Below, one piece after another: positions 1 to 8,285 of a DNA stretch of 64,000 nt. The position numbers and the translations under genes were made by a program. Origin of the DNA: Xanthomonas hortorum pv. pelargonii. GTDB lineage: Bacteria; Pseudomonadota; Gammaproteobacteria; Xanthomonadales; Xanthomonadaceae. The notes beneath the pieces are model-generated. The model did not search any database, was not told the origin of the DNA, and saw only the letters and a list, made by a program, of their open reading frames with translations. The DNA lies in the NCBI RefSeq assembly GCF_024499015.1, contig NZ_CP098604.1, positions 4,836,001 through 4,900,000 of the forward strand, written 5' to 3'. Position 1 is the first letter of the stretch. Each line of letters begins with the position of its first letter.

Positions 1-1
1 T

Positions 2-3000
2 AATTCTATCTACGGGAACGGTAGGTTTGACTCGGCAGGCGCTGCTGCTGATTGGCTCATAGGTCAGATGACCAAAGGATGCAGCTCTTCCCCTAAAGGA
101 TGTTCGTCGTGGCCTGTGGTCAAGTACAACTCGACCACGACAGGGGCGATTGTCATGTGGCCGAAGGATTCATCTGGTTTTTTTGTAATCGCGACTACCT
201 ATTCTGTCGGTTCGCCGAGAAAAAATCTTGGCAGCTGCAGCATGTCCTGCAGCGGAGGGCTTGGCGCCGGCAAGGACGGAACCGGGCCGCGCGGAAGCCG
301 TGATAGCGCAGCCAGCGCAAACCGAGCGGGATCCGTTTTTGAAGGGGATCCGATCAATACCGCCACAGGCAACTTCTACCGTCAAGAAACGGACTACGAG
401 AATCCAAGCGGTCTTATGTTTCGCCGCTTTTACAACAGCTCGGCATCAGTTACCTCCTCCACAATGGGCAAGCAGTGGCGTCACTTGTTTGATCGAAAAT
501 TGGAAATTCAGCGTTCGACAAGTGCGGCTACCGATACGCAGTCGATCAATGCCCATCGGCCAGATGGAGGTTCGTTGATCTTTCAGCTGATAGGTGGCGT
601 TTGGAAGACCAGCTCAGACTACTCCGAAACACTTGTAGAGCGGCCGGATGGTGCAGGTTTTGCCTTGGCGATCTCCGCTACCCAGCAGACAGAGATTTAT
701 GATGCGAAAGGTCTTCTGCAGGAGGTGTACGACAAGGCCGGCCAAAGGATCTATCTGTTGACCTATAGCCTCCCTGATGCAACGGGAGCGGGCGGCGGGA
801 TTCTCCAGAGCGTGGCCGACAGGAGTGGCCGGCAATTGATTTTTGATTACGATAGTGCTGCAAGGTTGGCCGGAGTCACCCTTCCGGACAAAGGAAAAAT
901 TGTCTATTCATATGACGCCGCTGGATACCTCGCGTCTGCGAAATATTCTGACGAGAAATCGATTGGCTATATTTACAATGAGAGTAACTATACCGGAGGG
1001 AATAATCTTCCTGGTGTGATGACTGGGGTGATCGACGAAAAAGGTGTGCGATACGAAACGATTACCTATCAATCGTCGAGAAAAGCGACATCGGCTTCAT
1101 TTGCTGATGGTGTCGATACCACTAAGATTGACTACAATGCCTACTCCACAAACGGCATAGTCGACTCTGCAGTCATCGGGCCGCTTGGGACGCGGAGCGG
1201 GTTAACGTTTGTTGATGCTGCGACGGGTGCAATACGACTTGCAGGTGCAGGTACACCCTGCGGTACGCAGTGCAATCAGTCCTACAAGGCGATTACGTAC
1301 GATGCAAATGGCTATGTTGCTTCTACGACCGACTTCCAAGGTAACAAAAGCCAGACCAGCTTCGACAGCGATGGGCTTTTGAAGCAGCAGATCGATGGGG
1401 TGGGTTCTTCACAGCAGCGTACCATCAACACTGTGTGGAATGGGGCGATCCGTGAGCCCCTAGAACGAACCATTCTCGATGCTGGTAACGTCGTCAGAGC
1501 CAAGTCGAAATGGGCTTATAACGCCAGTGGATTGCAGACTGCCAGTTGCGAGATCAACACAGCGGTGGCTGCTGCCCTTTCTTATGCGTGTGGGAGTGCA
1601 GCAGATGCGCCCGCAGGTGTTCGTCAGTGGCGCACAAGCTATTGTGAAAAGGTGGATGCAGCCAACTGTCCCCAAGTCGGTTTGGTTCTCTCGGTAGACG
1701 GGCCGCGCACGGACGTAAGCGACATCACGTCGTACCGCTACTACGCTAGCAGCGATGAATCCGGATGCGGTACTGCGAGCGGCCAATGCCACCGGGTTGG
1801 TGATCTTTTCCAAAGCACGAATGCAGCAGGTCAGACCACCACCTACGCTTCGTATGACAGCAATGGGCGGCCGACGCGCGTTATCGATTCGAACGCGATA
1901 GCGACTGATTTCAGCTATGCACCTCGTGGATGGCTCACTTCCCAAATTACTCGGTTCGCAGCGAGTGCCGCTGCTTCCAGCCAGGATCGGGTGATGACGG
2001 TTGCGTACGACGAAACAGGCAATGTCAAGCAGGTAACGCAGCCCGATGGCGATTTCGTAAAGTACGACTACGATGCAGCCCACCGCCTCACGGATATCAC
2101 TGACAGTGCCGGCAGTAACCTGCATTATTCTCTCGACGTAGCTGGGAATTGTTTTAAGGAAGAAATCAAAGATGCGTCCGGAAACGTCAAGCGGACTCTG
2201 ACGCGGGTCTATAACAAACTTGGTCAGCTGCAGACGCAGGCCGATGCGTCTGCTAATCCCACTGAGTTTGCTTATGACCTCAATGGTGATCTGAAATTGG
2301 TGACCGATGCGCTTGGGCGCAAGACACAGCTGGATCCCGACCCTCTGCGTCGTGTGGTACGTACGCTTCAAGATGTGGGCGGGCTGGCGGTGGAGATAAC
2401 GCAACAACTGGATGCGCTGGACCGCGTCACCGCGGTCATCGATCCTAAGGGTCTGACCACGCGTTACGACTACAGCAGCCTTGGCGACCTCGGCAAGCTA
2501 ACTAGCCCCGATACCGGTGCCACCACGTATAGTTACGATGCCGCTGGCAACCGCACACTCGAAGCGACTGCCCGCGGGGTCAAGATCAGTTCGAGCTATG
2601 ACGTGTTAGGACGCCTGACCAAGCTGAGCTACCCCACCAGCGCGCTCAACGTAGCCTACAGTTACGACGTCGCGCCGGTCAGCTGCCAGGCGGGAGAGAC
2701 TTTTGCGCAGGGTCGCTTGGCGTCTATCAAGGACAGTAGCGGGGCGACCGAGTATTGCTACAACAGTTTCGGCGATCTGGTGCGCAAGCTGCAGACCACC
2801 AACGGCAAGGCTTTCACGCTGCGCTATGGCTACACCGCGTCGGGTCGTCTGGCGAGCGTTATCTACCCGGACGGCGCCAAGGTGGATTACGTCCGCAACG
2901 GGCTGGGTCAAGCCACCGAAGTGGGCTATACCTCCGCAACGGGCGCTCGCCAAATTCTCTTGAAAAACGCCAGCTATCTTCCGCTTGGTCCAATCGCAGG

Positions 3001-4348
3001 CTGGACGTACGGTAATGGCCGCGTACTGACACGCGCCTATGATCAGGACTATCGCCCGAAAGCAATTCAGGACACCAGCGCCGGAGGTCTGGATGTCGGC
3101 TTTGGCTTCGACCCAGTCGGCAATTTGTCCAAGCTGACCCCTGCCGGCGGCACTGTTGCGGATGTCACGCTGGGCTATGACCCGCTTGGCCGGTTGACGG
3201 AGTTCAAGGACGGCGTGACCGGCACGGTGCTGGATGGCTACACCTACGATAAGACAGGTAACCGTCAGAGCAGTAAATCGGCAGCCGGCGAAGTCGCTTA
3301 CACCTACGAGGCAAACAGCCATCGCCTAATCAAGGTAGGTGGGGCACCACGTGTCTACAACGCCGTAGGCGATACCACCTCGATCAACGGAACCGAGCGC
3401 GAATTCGTTTACGACGTGACCGGCCGCATGAGCCAGGTCAAGCGCAATGGCGCGGTGGCACGCGAGTACCGTTACAACGGCAAGGGCGAGCAGGTCCGTG
3501 GTTTCCTCGGTACCGCCAACACCTACACACTTTATGACGAGTTCGGCCGCTGGATGGGCGACTACGACAACGCTGGCAAGCCATTACAGCAAGCGATCTG
3601 GCTTGATGACATGCCGGTGGGCGTCACCAGTGCTGATGCCAAATTGGCCTACATCGAGCCTGATCACTTGGGTAGCCCGCGTGTAGTGATTGATCCGGCG
3701 CGCAATACGGCAGTGTGGGCGTGGAATTTGAAGAGTGAGGCATTTGGCCTTACCAATCCTGATCAAGATGCAGACAAAGATGGTTCGAATTTTTTACTAA
3801 ACATGCGATTTCCTGGGCAGCGCTATGATTCTTTCAGTGGACTAAACCAGAACTATTATCGTGAATACGACACATCTTCCGGGCGCTACACTCAAAGCGA
3901 CCCCATCGGTCAAGGCGGTGGGCTGAATTTGTATGGGTATGTTAAGAATGCGCCATACTCTTGGAAGGATGTTGACGGTCAGCAGGCAATCTCTCTAAGT
4001 GCTAATCCGGCTGTCACAGGCGCAACGGCATTGAGTGGCCATGCTCTTCAGAATCCTAGTGAACTCACGGTAGACGGAAGCTTTGGCGATTACAGAGGTA
4101 ATCCATTAAGCCCGGTATTCGATCTGGTTCATCTAATGGCTTCTCCAGGGAATCAGGCTGACAGCGGAGTTGTTCAGATTGTTTCAAGAATTCAAAGCGA
4201 TGCCGTTCTTGCTGGTCGCAAACGTCCGGATCGTTGTGAGGTTTTACAGCAATTGATTGATAGTGGAGTGATTCCTGCAAAAGCAGCAAAGGCAACACAA
4301 AAGGCTTGGGGTTGCAGACCTTCAAGAATTTCAAAAGATCGCTGTTAA
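2..4348 (+). CDS. RHS-repeat polymorphic toxin, 5' end outside window
   Basis: The reading frame is open to the left window edge, so the 1448 visible residues are the C-terminal part of a longer protein; the first ATG (68) is probably internal. A DUF6531-type segment (GDPINTATGNFYRQETDY) precedes about 900 residues of YD/RHS repeats (YDxxGN, YSYDAAGN). An RHS-core end (GRYTQSDPIGQGGGLNLYGY, about residue 1290) follows. RHS proteins form a shell that encapsulates a variable C-terminal toxin used in contact or secretion-system killing (family knowledge). The last roughly 120 residues after DVDG form such a tip, and I recognise no catalytic motif in it. Base composition becomes visibly AT-richer from about 3725, consistent with an exchanged tip. 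The HEAT-repeat gene 17 bp downstream is the candidate immunity gene. Confidence 0.9.
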   Translation, partial: NSIYGNGRFDSAGAAADWLIGQMTKGCSSSPKGCSSWPVVKYNSTTTGAIVMWPKDSSGFFVIATTYSVGSPRKNLGSCSMSCSGGLGAGKDGTGPRGSRDSAASANRAGSVFEGDPINTATGNFYRQETDYENPSGLMFRRFYNSSASVTSSTMGKQWRHLFDRKLEIQRSTSAATDTQSINAHRPDGGSLIFQLIGGVWKTSSDYSETLVERPDGAGFALAISATQQTEIYDAKGLLQEVYDKAGQRIYLLTYSLPDATGAGGGILQSVADRSGRQLIFDYDSAARLAGVTLPDKGKIVYSYDAAGYLASAKYSDEKSIGYIYNESNYTGGNNLPGVMTGVIDEKGVRYETITYQSSRKATSASFADGVDTTKIDYNAYSTNGIVDSAVIGPLGTRSGLTFVDAATGAIRLAGAGTPCGTQCNQSYKAITYDANGYVASTTDFQGNKSQTSFDSDGLLKQQIDGVGSSQQRTINTVWNGAIREPLERTILDAGNVVRAKSKWAYNASGLQTASCEINTAVAAALSYACGSAADAPAGVRQWRTSYCEKVDAANCPQVGLVLSVDGPRTDVSDITSYRYYASSDESGCGTASGQCHRVGDLFQSTNAAGQTTTYASYDSNGRPTRVIDSNAIATDFSYAPRGWLTSQITRFAASAAASSQDRVMTVAYDETGNVKQVTQPDGDFVKYDYDAAHRLTDITDSAGSNLHYSLDVAGNCFKEEIKDASGNVKRTLTRVYNKLGQLQTQADASANPTEFAYDLNGDLKLVTDALGRKTQLDPDPLRRVVRTLQDVGGLAVEITQQLDALDRVTAVIDPKGLTTRYDYSSLGDLGKLTSPDTGATTYSYDAAGNRTLEATARGVKISSSYDVLGRLTKLSYPTSALNVAYSYDVAPVSCQAGETFAQGRLASIKDSSGATEYCYNSFGDLVRKLQTTNGKAFTLRYGYTASGRLASVIYPDGAKVDYVRNGLGQATEVGYTSATGARQILLKNASYLPLGPIAGWTYGNGRVLTRAYDQDYRPKAIQDTSAGGLDVGFGFDPVGNLSKLTPAGGTVADVTLGYDPLGRLTEFKDGVTGTVLDGYTYDKTGNRQSSKSAAGEVAYTYEANSHRLIKVGGAPRVYNAVGDTTSINGTEREFVYDVTGRMSQVKRNGAVAREYRYNGKGEQVRGFLGTANTYTLYDEFGRWMGDYDNAGKPLQQAIWLDDMPVGVTSADAKLAYIEPDHLGSPRVVIDPARNTAVWAWNLKSEAFGLTNPDQDADKDGSNFLLNMRFPGQRYDSFSGLNQNYYREYDTSSGRYTQSDPIGQGGGLNLYGYVKNAPYSWKDVDGQQAISLSANPAVTGATALSGHALQNPSELTVDGSFGDYRGNPLSPVFDLVHLMASPGNQADSGVVQIVSRIQSDAVLAGRKRPDRCEVLQQLIDSGVIPAKAAKATQKAWGCRPSRISKDRC

Positions 4349-4365
4349 ATTTCCAGGGTAAGACA

Positions 4366-5196
4366 ATGCAGGAAAATGATCGGGATGAGCTGGACTTTAA
4401 ACTTTGGAGCGAGCTTCGAGACGCAACTCTTGATCAGTTGCATCGGGAGTTAGAGTCTGATTCCCGTGATCGCAGATATGCAGCTGCCAGGATATTGCAC
4501 AGCAGTGGCGAAAAATCTACGTTGCAGATCGCTCTCAAGTTGGCAAATAGTCCTTCTTCTGATCAGAGAGAGGTTGCTGCGTTCGTTATGGGGCAGTTGC
4601 CTGGATTGGATCTGTACTCAAGAAATATCGTTATAAACATTCTGTCCGATATGCTGGAAGGCGATTCCCAAGGCCTAGTGAGATCTTCAGCAGCTTCTGC
4701 GCTTGGTCATTTGAACGCGGTCGAAAAATTACAAGCTTTGTCTGCTGGTGCACTTGACCAAGAAAAAGATGTGAGAGCGAGCGTAGCCTTTGCGGCTGGT
4801 CAAATTGACACACCGGAAACGGCTAAGCTTCTTATTGATTTATCTCACGATCAAGATCGGGAAGTCGCAGAGTGGGCCGCACTGGGGTTGGCCAACGGCT
4901 CCAATGTCTCGAACAATCTGATTAGAAAAAGACTGGCTGAGCTTACAGAACATTCAAGTCGGGAAGTTCGTGAAACAGCGATAACAGCACTGGCCAAACT
5001 TGGTGATACAAGTGTTGTTCCTGCGTTATTAAGTGCACTTGAAGATAACGACGTTAGCTTGTCAGTTGTCGATGCAGCAGGGCAACTAGGTGACCGGCGT
5101 GCTTTACCTCTTCTGATTGATATGGTCCGTGGCTGTCAGGGAAATGTCCCAAGTGTGTTGCTCGATTCAATTGAGAAGCTTGGCGCAACGAAATAG
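4366..5196 (+). CDS. HEAT-repeat protein, candidate immunity to the RHS toxin tip
   Basis: This 276-residue soluble protein is built of HEAT/PBS-lyase-like helical repeats of about 31 residues. Examples are 'RDRRYAAARIL', 'QREVAAFVMGQL', 'DVRASVAFAAGQ' and 'DREVAEWAALGLA'. No signal peptide or membrane segment is seen. The ATG at 4366 is preferred over an in-frame ATG at 4306 that lies inside the RHS gene; a weak AGGGTAAG precedes it. It starts 17 bp after the RHS stop and shares its AT-rich composition. Genes immediately 3' of polymorphic toxin tips usually encode the cognate immunity protein, so that role is inferred from position. HEAT-like repeat proteins also occur in other contexts, so the pairing is likely but unproven. 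Confidence 0.75.
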   Translation: MQENDRDELDFKLWSELRDATLDQLHRELESDSRDRRYAAARILHSSGEKSTLQIALKLANSPSSDQREVAAFVMGQLPGLDLYSRNIVINILSDMLEGDSQGLVRSSAASALGHLNAVEKLQALSAGALDQEKDVRASVAFAAGQIDTPETAKLLIDLSHDQDREVAEWAALGLANGSNVSNNLIRKRLAELTEHSSREVRETAITALAKLGDTSVVPALLSALEDNDVSLSVVDAAGQLGDRRALPLLIDMVRGCQGNVPSVLLDSIEKLGATK

Positions 5197-5274
5197 GATA
5201 ACTTTCAACCACTATTTGTCGCAGACTTCACCTGCTATCAACCTGCTGCCGTTGGGAAAGCTTTGAGTAAATAT

Positions 5275-6470
5275 TGATACGCCCAGGGTTTCCTAGACAT
5301 CTCAAGGCCATGGAAAATGGTCGATTCGGAGGTGTCTATGAGCAGCAAGCGGTATACGGATGAGTTCAAGATCGAGGCGGTCCGGCAAGTGACTGATCGT
5401 GGGTTCAAGGTGGCAGAAGTCGCCGAGCGGCTGGGTGTCACGACGCACAGCCTGTACGCCTGGCTGCGCACGTTCGGCAAGTCTGGCGTGGTGCATCGCG
5501 CCGAGGTGGACCAGAGCGCCGAGGTTCGGCGGCTGAAGGCAGAGTTGCGTCGAGTGACCGAGGAGCGCGACATCCTAAAGAGGCCGCCGCGTACTTTGCC
5601 AAGGGGTAAAGGCAAAGTACGCCTTCATGCAAGCCCACTGCGGGGAATTCAGGGTGTGTGCGATGTGCCGGGTATTGCGGGTCAACCGGTCGGGTTATTA
5701 CGCCTGGTTGTGCTCGCCCAACAGTGAGCGCGCCAAGGAAGATGATCGCTTGCTTGGACTAATCAAGCACCACTGGCTGGCCAGCGGCAGTGTCTATGGG
5801 CATCGCAAGATCACCACGGATCTGCGCGATCTGGGTGAGCGTTGTAGTCGCCATCGGGTGCATCGGCTGATGCGCACCGAGGGACTGCGTGCCCAGGTGG
5901 GCTATGGTCGCAAACCGCGCTTCCATGGAGGGATGCAGTGCAAGGCGGCTGCCAATCTGCTTGACCGACAGTTCGACGTGACGGAGCCGGACACGGCCTG
6001 GGCGAGCGATTTCACCTTCATCCGCACGCATGAAGGCTGGATGTACCTGGCTGTTGTGATCGATCTGTTTTCCAGGCAGGTCGTCGGCTGGGCGATGCGC
6101 GATCGGGCCGACACCGAGTTGGTCGTGCAGGCCTTGTTGTCTGCGGTGTGGCGGCGCAAACCCAACACTGGTTGCTTGGTTCACTCGGACCAAGGGTCTG
6201 TCTACACCAGCGATGACTGGCGCAGTTTCCTGGCGTCCCATGGCTTGGTGTGCAGCATGAGTCGGCGTGGCAACTGCCACGACAACGCACCCGTAGAGAG
6301 CTTCTTCGGCCTGCTCAAACGCGAGCGGATCAGGCGGCGGACCTATCCCACCAAGGACGCCGCTCGCGCCGAGGTATTCGACTACATCGAGATGTTCTAC
6401 AACCCCAACCGCCGCCACGGTTCAACTGGCGACTTGTCCCCTGTAGAGTTTGAACGGCGCTACGCGCAAC
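5275..6470 (+). mobile_element. IS3-family insertion sequence (IS51-like), right end lost
   Basis: The likely left terminus is TGATACGCCCAGGGTTTCC, an IS51-type end, 63 bp before orfA. OrfA and orfB of an IS3-family transposase follow. At 6470 the sequence switches directly into the inverted repeat of a second IS, so the last codons of orfB and the right terminus are missing. The native right end is not found beyond the second IS, so no target duplication can be assessed. The left boundary is inferred from resemblance to IS51-type ends. Confidence 0.7.
5338..5727 (+). pseudogene. IS3-family transposase OrfA, frameshifted near its 3' end
   Basis: OrfA starts at ATG 5338 (MSSKRYTDEFKIEAVRQV) after GGAGGTGTCT. 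It carries the IS3-type helix-turn-helix (VAEVAERLGVTTHSLYAWL) and a leucine-zipper-like coiled coil (VRRLKAELRRVTEERDIL). The family normally continues KKAAAYFAKG-stop. Here that peptide (AAYFAKG, then TAA) is found only in a neighbouring frame, because one base appears to be missing in CTAAAGAGGCC near 5576. The actual frame runs on as KRPPRTLPRG to 5727. The GGGG before the expected TAA, where a -1 shift into orfB would normally occur, is therefore no longer reached in frame. Functional OrfAB fusion is probably lost. Confidence 0.75.
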
Positions 6471-6526
6471 TGTCGACTCCCCGTAAAATTGATCCATCCA
6501 TAACTAGAGGTCTCCGGGCACACTAG
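5627..6526 (+). pseudogene. IS3-family transposase OrfB, 3' end replaced by a second IS
   Basis: This is the DDE integrase-core subunit. Catalytic-type segments are AWASDFTFIRT (D), LVHSDQGSVYTS (D) and NAPVESFFGLLKRE (E), so the D,D-35-E set is intact. An N-terminal HTH_21-like region (SVYGHRKITTDLRDLG) precedes it. After RRYAQ (position 6470) the frame runs into the next element and ends with the foreign tail LSTPRKIDPSITRGLRAH. In IS3 elements OrfB is normally made as an OrfAB fusion by -1 frameshifting; here orfA is itself disrupted. Only the extreme C-terminus is lost, but the element has also lost its right end, so it is unlikely to be autonomous. Confidence 0.75.
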
Positions 6527-6544
6527 CCACCAAGGAGACCAACG

Positions 6545-6810
6545 ATGCGCAAGAGCAAGTTCACCGAAAGCCAGATTGTCGCCACGCTGAAGCAGGTTGA
6601 GGGCGGCCGCCAGGTCAAGGATGTGTGCCGTGAGCTGGGCATTTCCGATGCGACGTACTACGTCTGGAAGTCCAAGTACGGTGGCATGGAGGCAGCCGAT
6701 GTGCAGCGCCTTCGCGACCTGGAGACCGAGCACAGCAAGCTCAAACGCATGTACGCCGAGCTCGCCATGGAAAACCATGCATTGAAGGATGTCATCGCAA
6801 AAAGCTGTAG
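6545..6810 (+). CDS. IS407-type transposase OrfA
   Basis: The ATG at 6545 follows AAGGAGACC. The product [21 protein letters not shown] has the Tnp_1/IS407 OrfA helix-turn-helix ([24 protein letters not shown]) and a coiled coil ([18 protein letters not shown]). Family members end ...IAKKL-stop. Here the A-run in GCAAAAAGCTGTAG has five A residues, one fewer than needed to reach the TAG at 6808 in frame, so the literal frame runs on to 7612. The end given is where the family stop lies. This may be a one-base loss that affects the programmed frameshift. Confidence 0.7.
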
Positions 6811-7652
6811 ACCCGGCGCACAAACGCCCGCTTCTTGCCTGGCTCGTCGAGCAGCATGGCTGGAGCGAGCGCCGGGCCTGTGCGGTCGTTGGCGTGGCTC
6901 GCTCGACAGTGCGCTATCGGCGTCGTCCCGATCGCGACGAGGAGGTCATTGCGCTGTTGTCCGAATTGGCCGAGCGTTTTCCCGAGCGTGGTTTTGGAAA
7001 GCTCTTTCAGATCATCCGCCGTCGCGGACATGTGTGGAATCACAAAAGGGTGTGGCGCGTGTATTGCCTGATGAAACTCAATCAACGTCGTCGCAGCAGG
7101 CGCCGGGTCCCGACGCGTCATCCACAACCGCTGGCATGCGGAGAGCGACCCAATGCTGGATGGTCGATCGACTTCATGTCCGATGCGTTGTGGGATGGTC
7201 GACGCTTCCGCACGTTCAATGTCATCGACGATTTCAGTCGGGAAGCCTTGGCGATCGAAGTGGACTTGAATCTCCCGGCCGCCCGCGTCATCCGCACCTT
7301 GGAACGCATCGCAGCCTGGCGCGGCTACCCCGCCAAACTTCGCTTGGACAATGGCCCGGAGTTTGTCGCATTGGCCTTGGCCGAGTGGGCCGAGCGCAAA
7401 GGCATCGCCTTGGACTTCATCGAGCCGGGGCGTCCAATGCAAAACGGTTTTATCGAACGCTTCAACGGCAGCTACCGGCGCGGCGTGCTGGACATGCATC
7501 TCTTCCGCACGCTGAGCGAGGTTCGCGAACAGACCGAACACTGGCTGGCCGACTACAACCAGCAGATCCCGCACGACAGCCTGGGCGGGCTAACGCCCGC
7601 CGAGTTCCGTGATCAACATCAACCGCAGACCTCTAATTTTGGCTGGCATTGA
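6789..7652 (+). CDS. IS407-type transposase OrfB (DDE integrase core)
   Basis: This 287-residue frame begins [20 protein letters not shown], typical of IS407-group OrfB. It has an HTH_21 segment ([14 protein letters not shown]) and an rve integrase core: D in [14 protein letters not shown] in [11 protein letters not shown] and E in [15 protein letters not shown]. The ATG at 6789 lies inside orfA; in this group the protein is normally a frameshift fusion with OrfA. The catalytic subunit looks intact and full length, ending 17 bp before the element's right terminus. Confidence 0.85.
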   Translation: MSSQKAVDPAHKRPLLAWLVEQHGWSERRACAVVGVARSTVRYRRRPDRDEEVIALLSELAERFPERGFGKLFQIIRRRGHVWNHKRVWRVYCLMKLNQRRRSRRRVPTRHPQPLACGERPNAGWSIDFMSDALWDGRRFRTFNVIDDFSREALAIEVDLNLPAARVIRTLERIAAWRGYPAKLRLDNGPEFVALALAEWAERKGIALDFIEPGRPMQNGFIERFNGSYRRGVLDMHLFRTLSEVREQTEHWLADYNQQIPHDSLGGLTPAEFRDQHQPQTSNFGWH

Positions 7653-7669
7653 ATTACGGGGAGTCGACA

Positions 7670-8285
7670 CAAGCATCGCAGTTGCGGGAGATAAATTCAA
7701 TCGTCAGCTACATCAAGATGAGGTGGCGCGTATCAAGGAGCTGGCCGGCGATGATCCCAAACGCCAAGCTGAGCTACTCGCAGCTAGCTGCGCGCTTATC
7801 AAATGTTCTGCTCAGTATGAAGTAGGTACAGACGAGTACATCTATTGGGCCGGAATTGAAGCGCTCGGGAGTAAGCCGGAGTATCAACAGGATCGCGAGT
7901 GGTTGGCCAATCAGACCAATGGTGAGCTGATTTATACGGCTGGAAATGGTCTGCCGGTCACGAAGAATCTGTTTAATTACGGTTGGACAGACGCCACGAC
8001 AGATTGGGGCTCACGTAACTTGGTAGGACCACGTGTTGCTGGCGGCCTCCAGACGGCCGGAGGTATTGCGCAGATTATAGGTGGCGTTGAAGCATGCGTC
8101 AGCTTGGTTGGCTGTATCGCAGCACCATTTCTGGTTTTTAGTGGCTACGACACCGGAAAAGCTGGTCTCGATCAGTTGTTTACGGGTAAGCGTCAAAATA
8201 CCTGGGGCGGAACCGCGTTGCAGGGGCTTGGCTTTGAAGCTGAGACTGCTGAACTTTTGTATGGAATGACTCAGTTGGCCCCTAG
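7670..8285 (+). pseudogene. CDI/hemagglutinin-type polymorphic toxin, 5' remnant
   Basis: Immediately after the IS407-type element an open frame reads SIAVAGDKFNRQLHQDEVARIKELA...ALIKCSAQYEVGTDEYIYW. The 'NRQLHxDE..RIxELA' and 'CALIKCSA' motifs typify the pretoxin region of CdiA/filamentous-hemagglutinin-like proteins (family knowledge). A glycine-rich hydrophobic stretch (GGLQTAGGIAQIIGGVEACVSLVGCIAAPFLV, from about 8040) follows. The 5' part, which should encode secretion signal and stalk, is absent. An IS5-family element interrupts the frame at 8285; joining 8285 to 9448 restores it as ...TQLAP-SAGLAIS. This is either a degraded gene or a displaced orphan toxin cassette of the kind that accumulates downstream of rhs/cdiA loci. 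Confidence 0.7.

Larger units (their letters stand above)
6471..7669 (+). mobile_element. IS3-family (IS407-group-like) element, complete 1199 bp, nested in the preceding IS
   Basis: Both ends are visible: TGTCGACTCCCCGTAA at 6471 and its reverse complement ending at 7669. The outer 16 bases match exactly, and a second matching block (TAGAGGTCT) lies about 32 bases further in on each side. The element holds orfA and orfB. The four bases outside the left end (CAAC) and right end (CAAG) differ. The left flank is transposase DNA and the right flank is toxin-gene DNA. This suggests deletion or recombination next to the element after insertion. Confidence 0.88.

Noticed and set aside
1460..3322. 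Long minus-strand open frames inside the RHS gene
   Set aside because: They are antisense shadows of a GC-rich coding frame; no start context or domain was recognised.
5197..5274. Short open frame between the HEAT gene and the first IS (DNFQPLFVADFTCYQPAAV...) as a toxin-gene 5' remnant
   Set aside because: Only about 26 codons with no recognisable motif.
6467..7673. 4-bp target duplication around the IS407-type element
   Set aside because: The flanking bases are CAAC and CAAG and the flanks belong to different genes, so no duplication is claimed.
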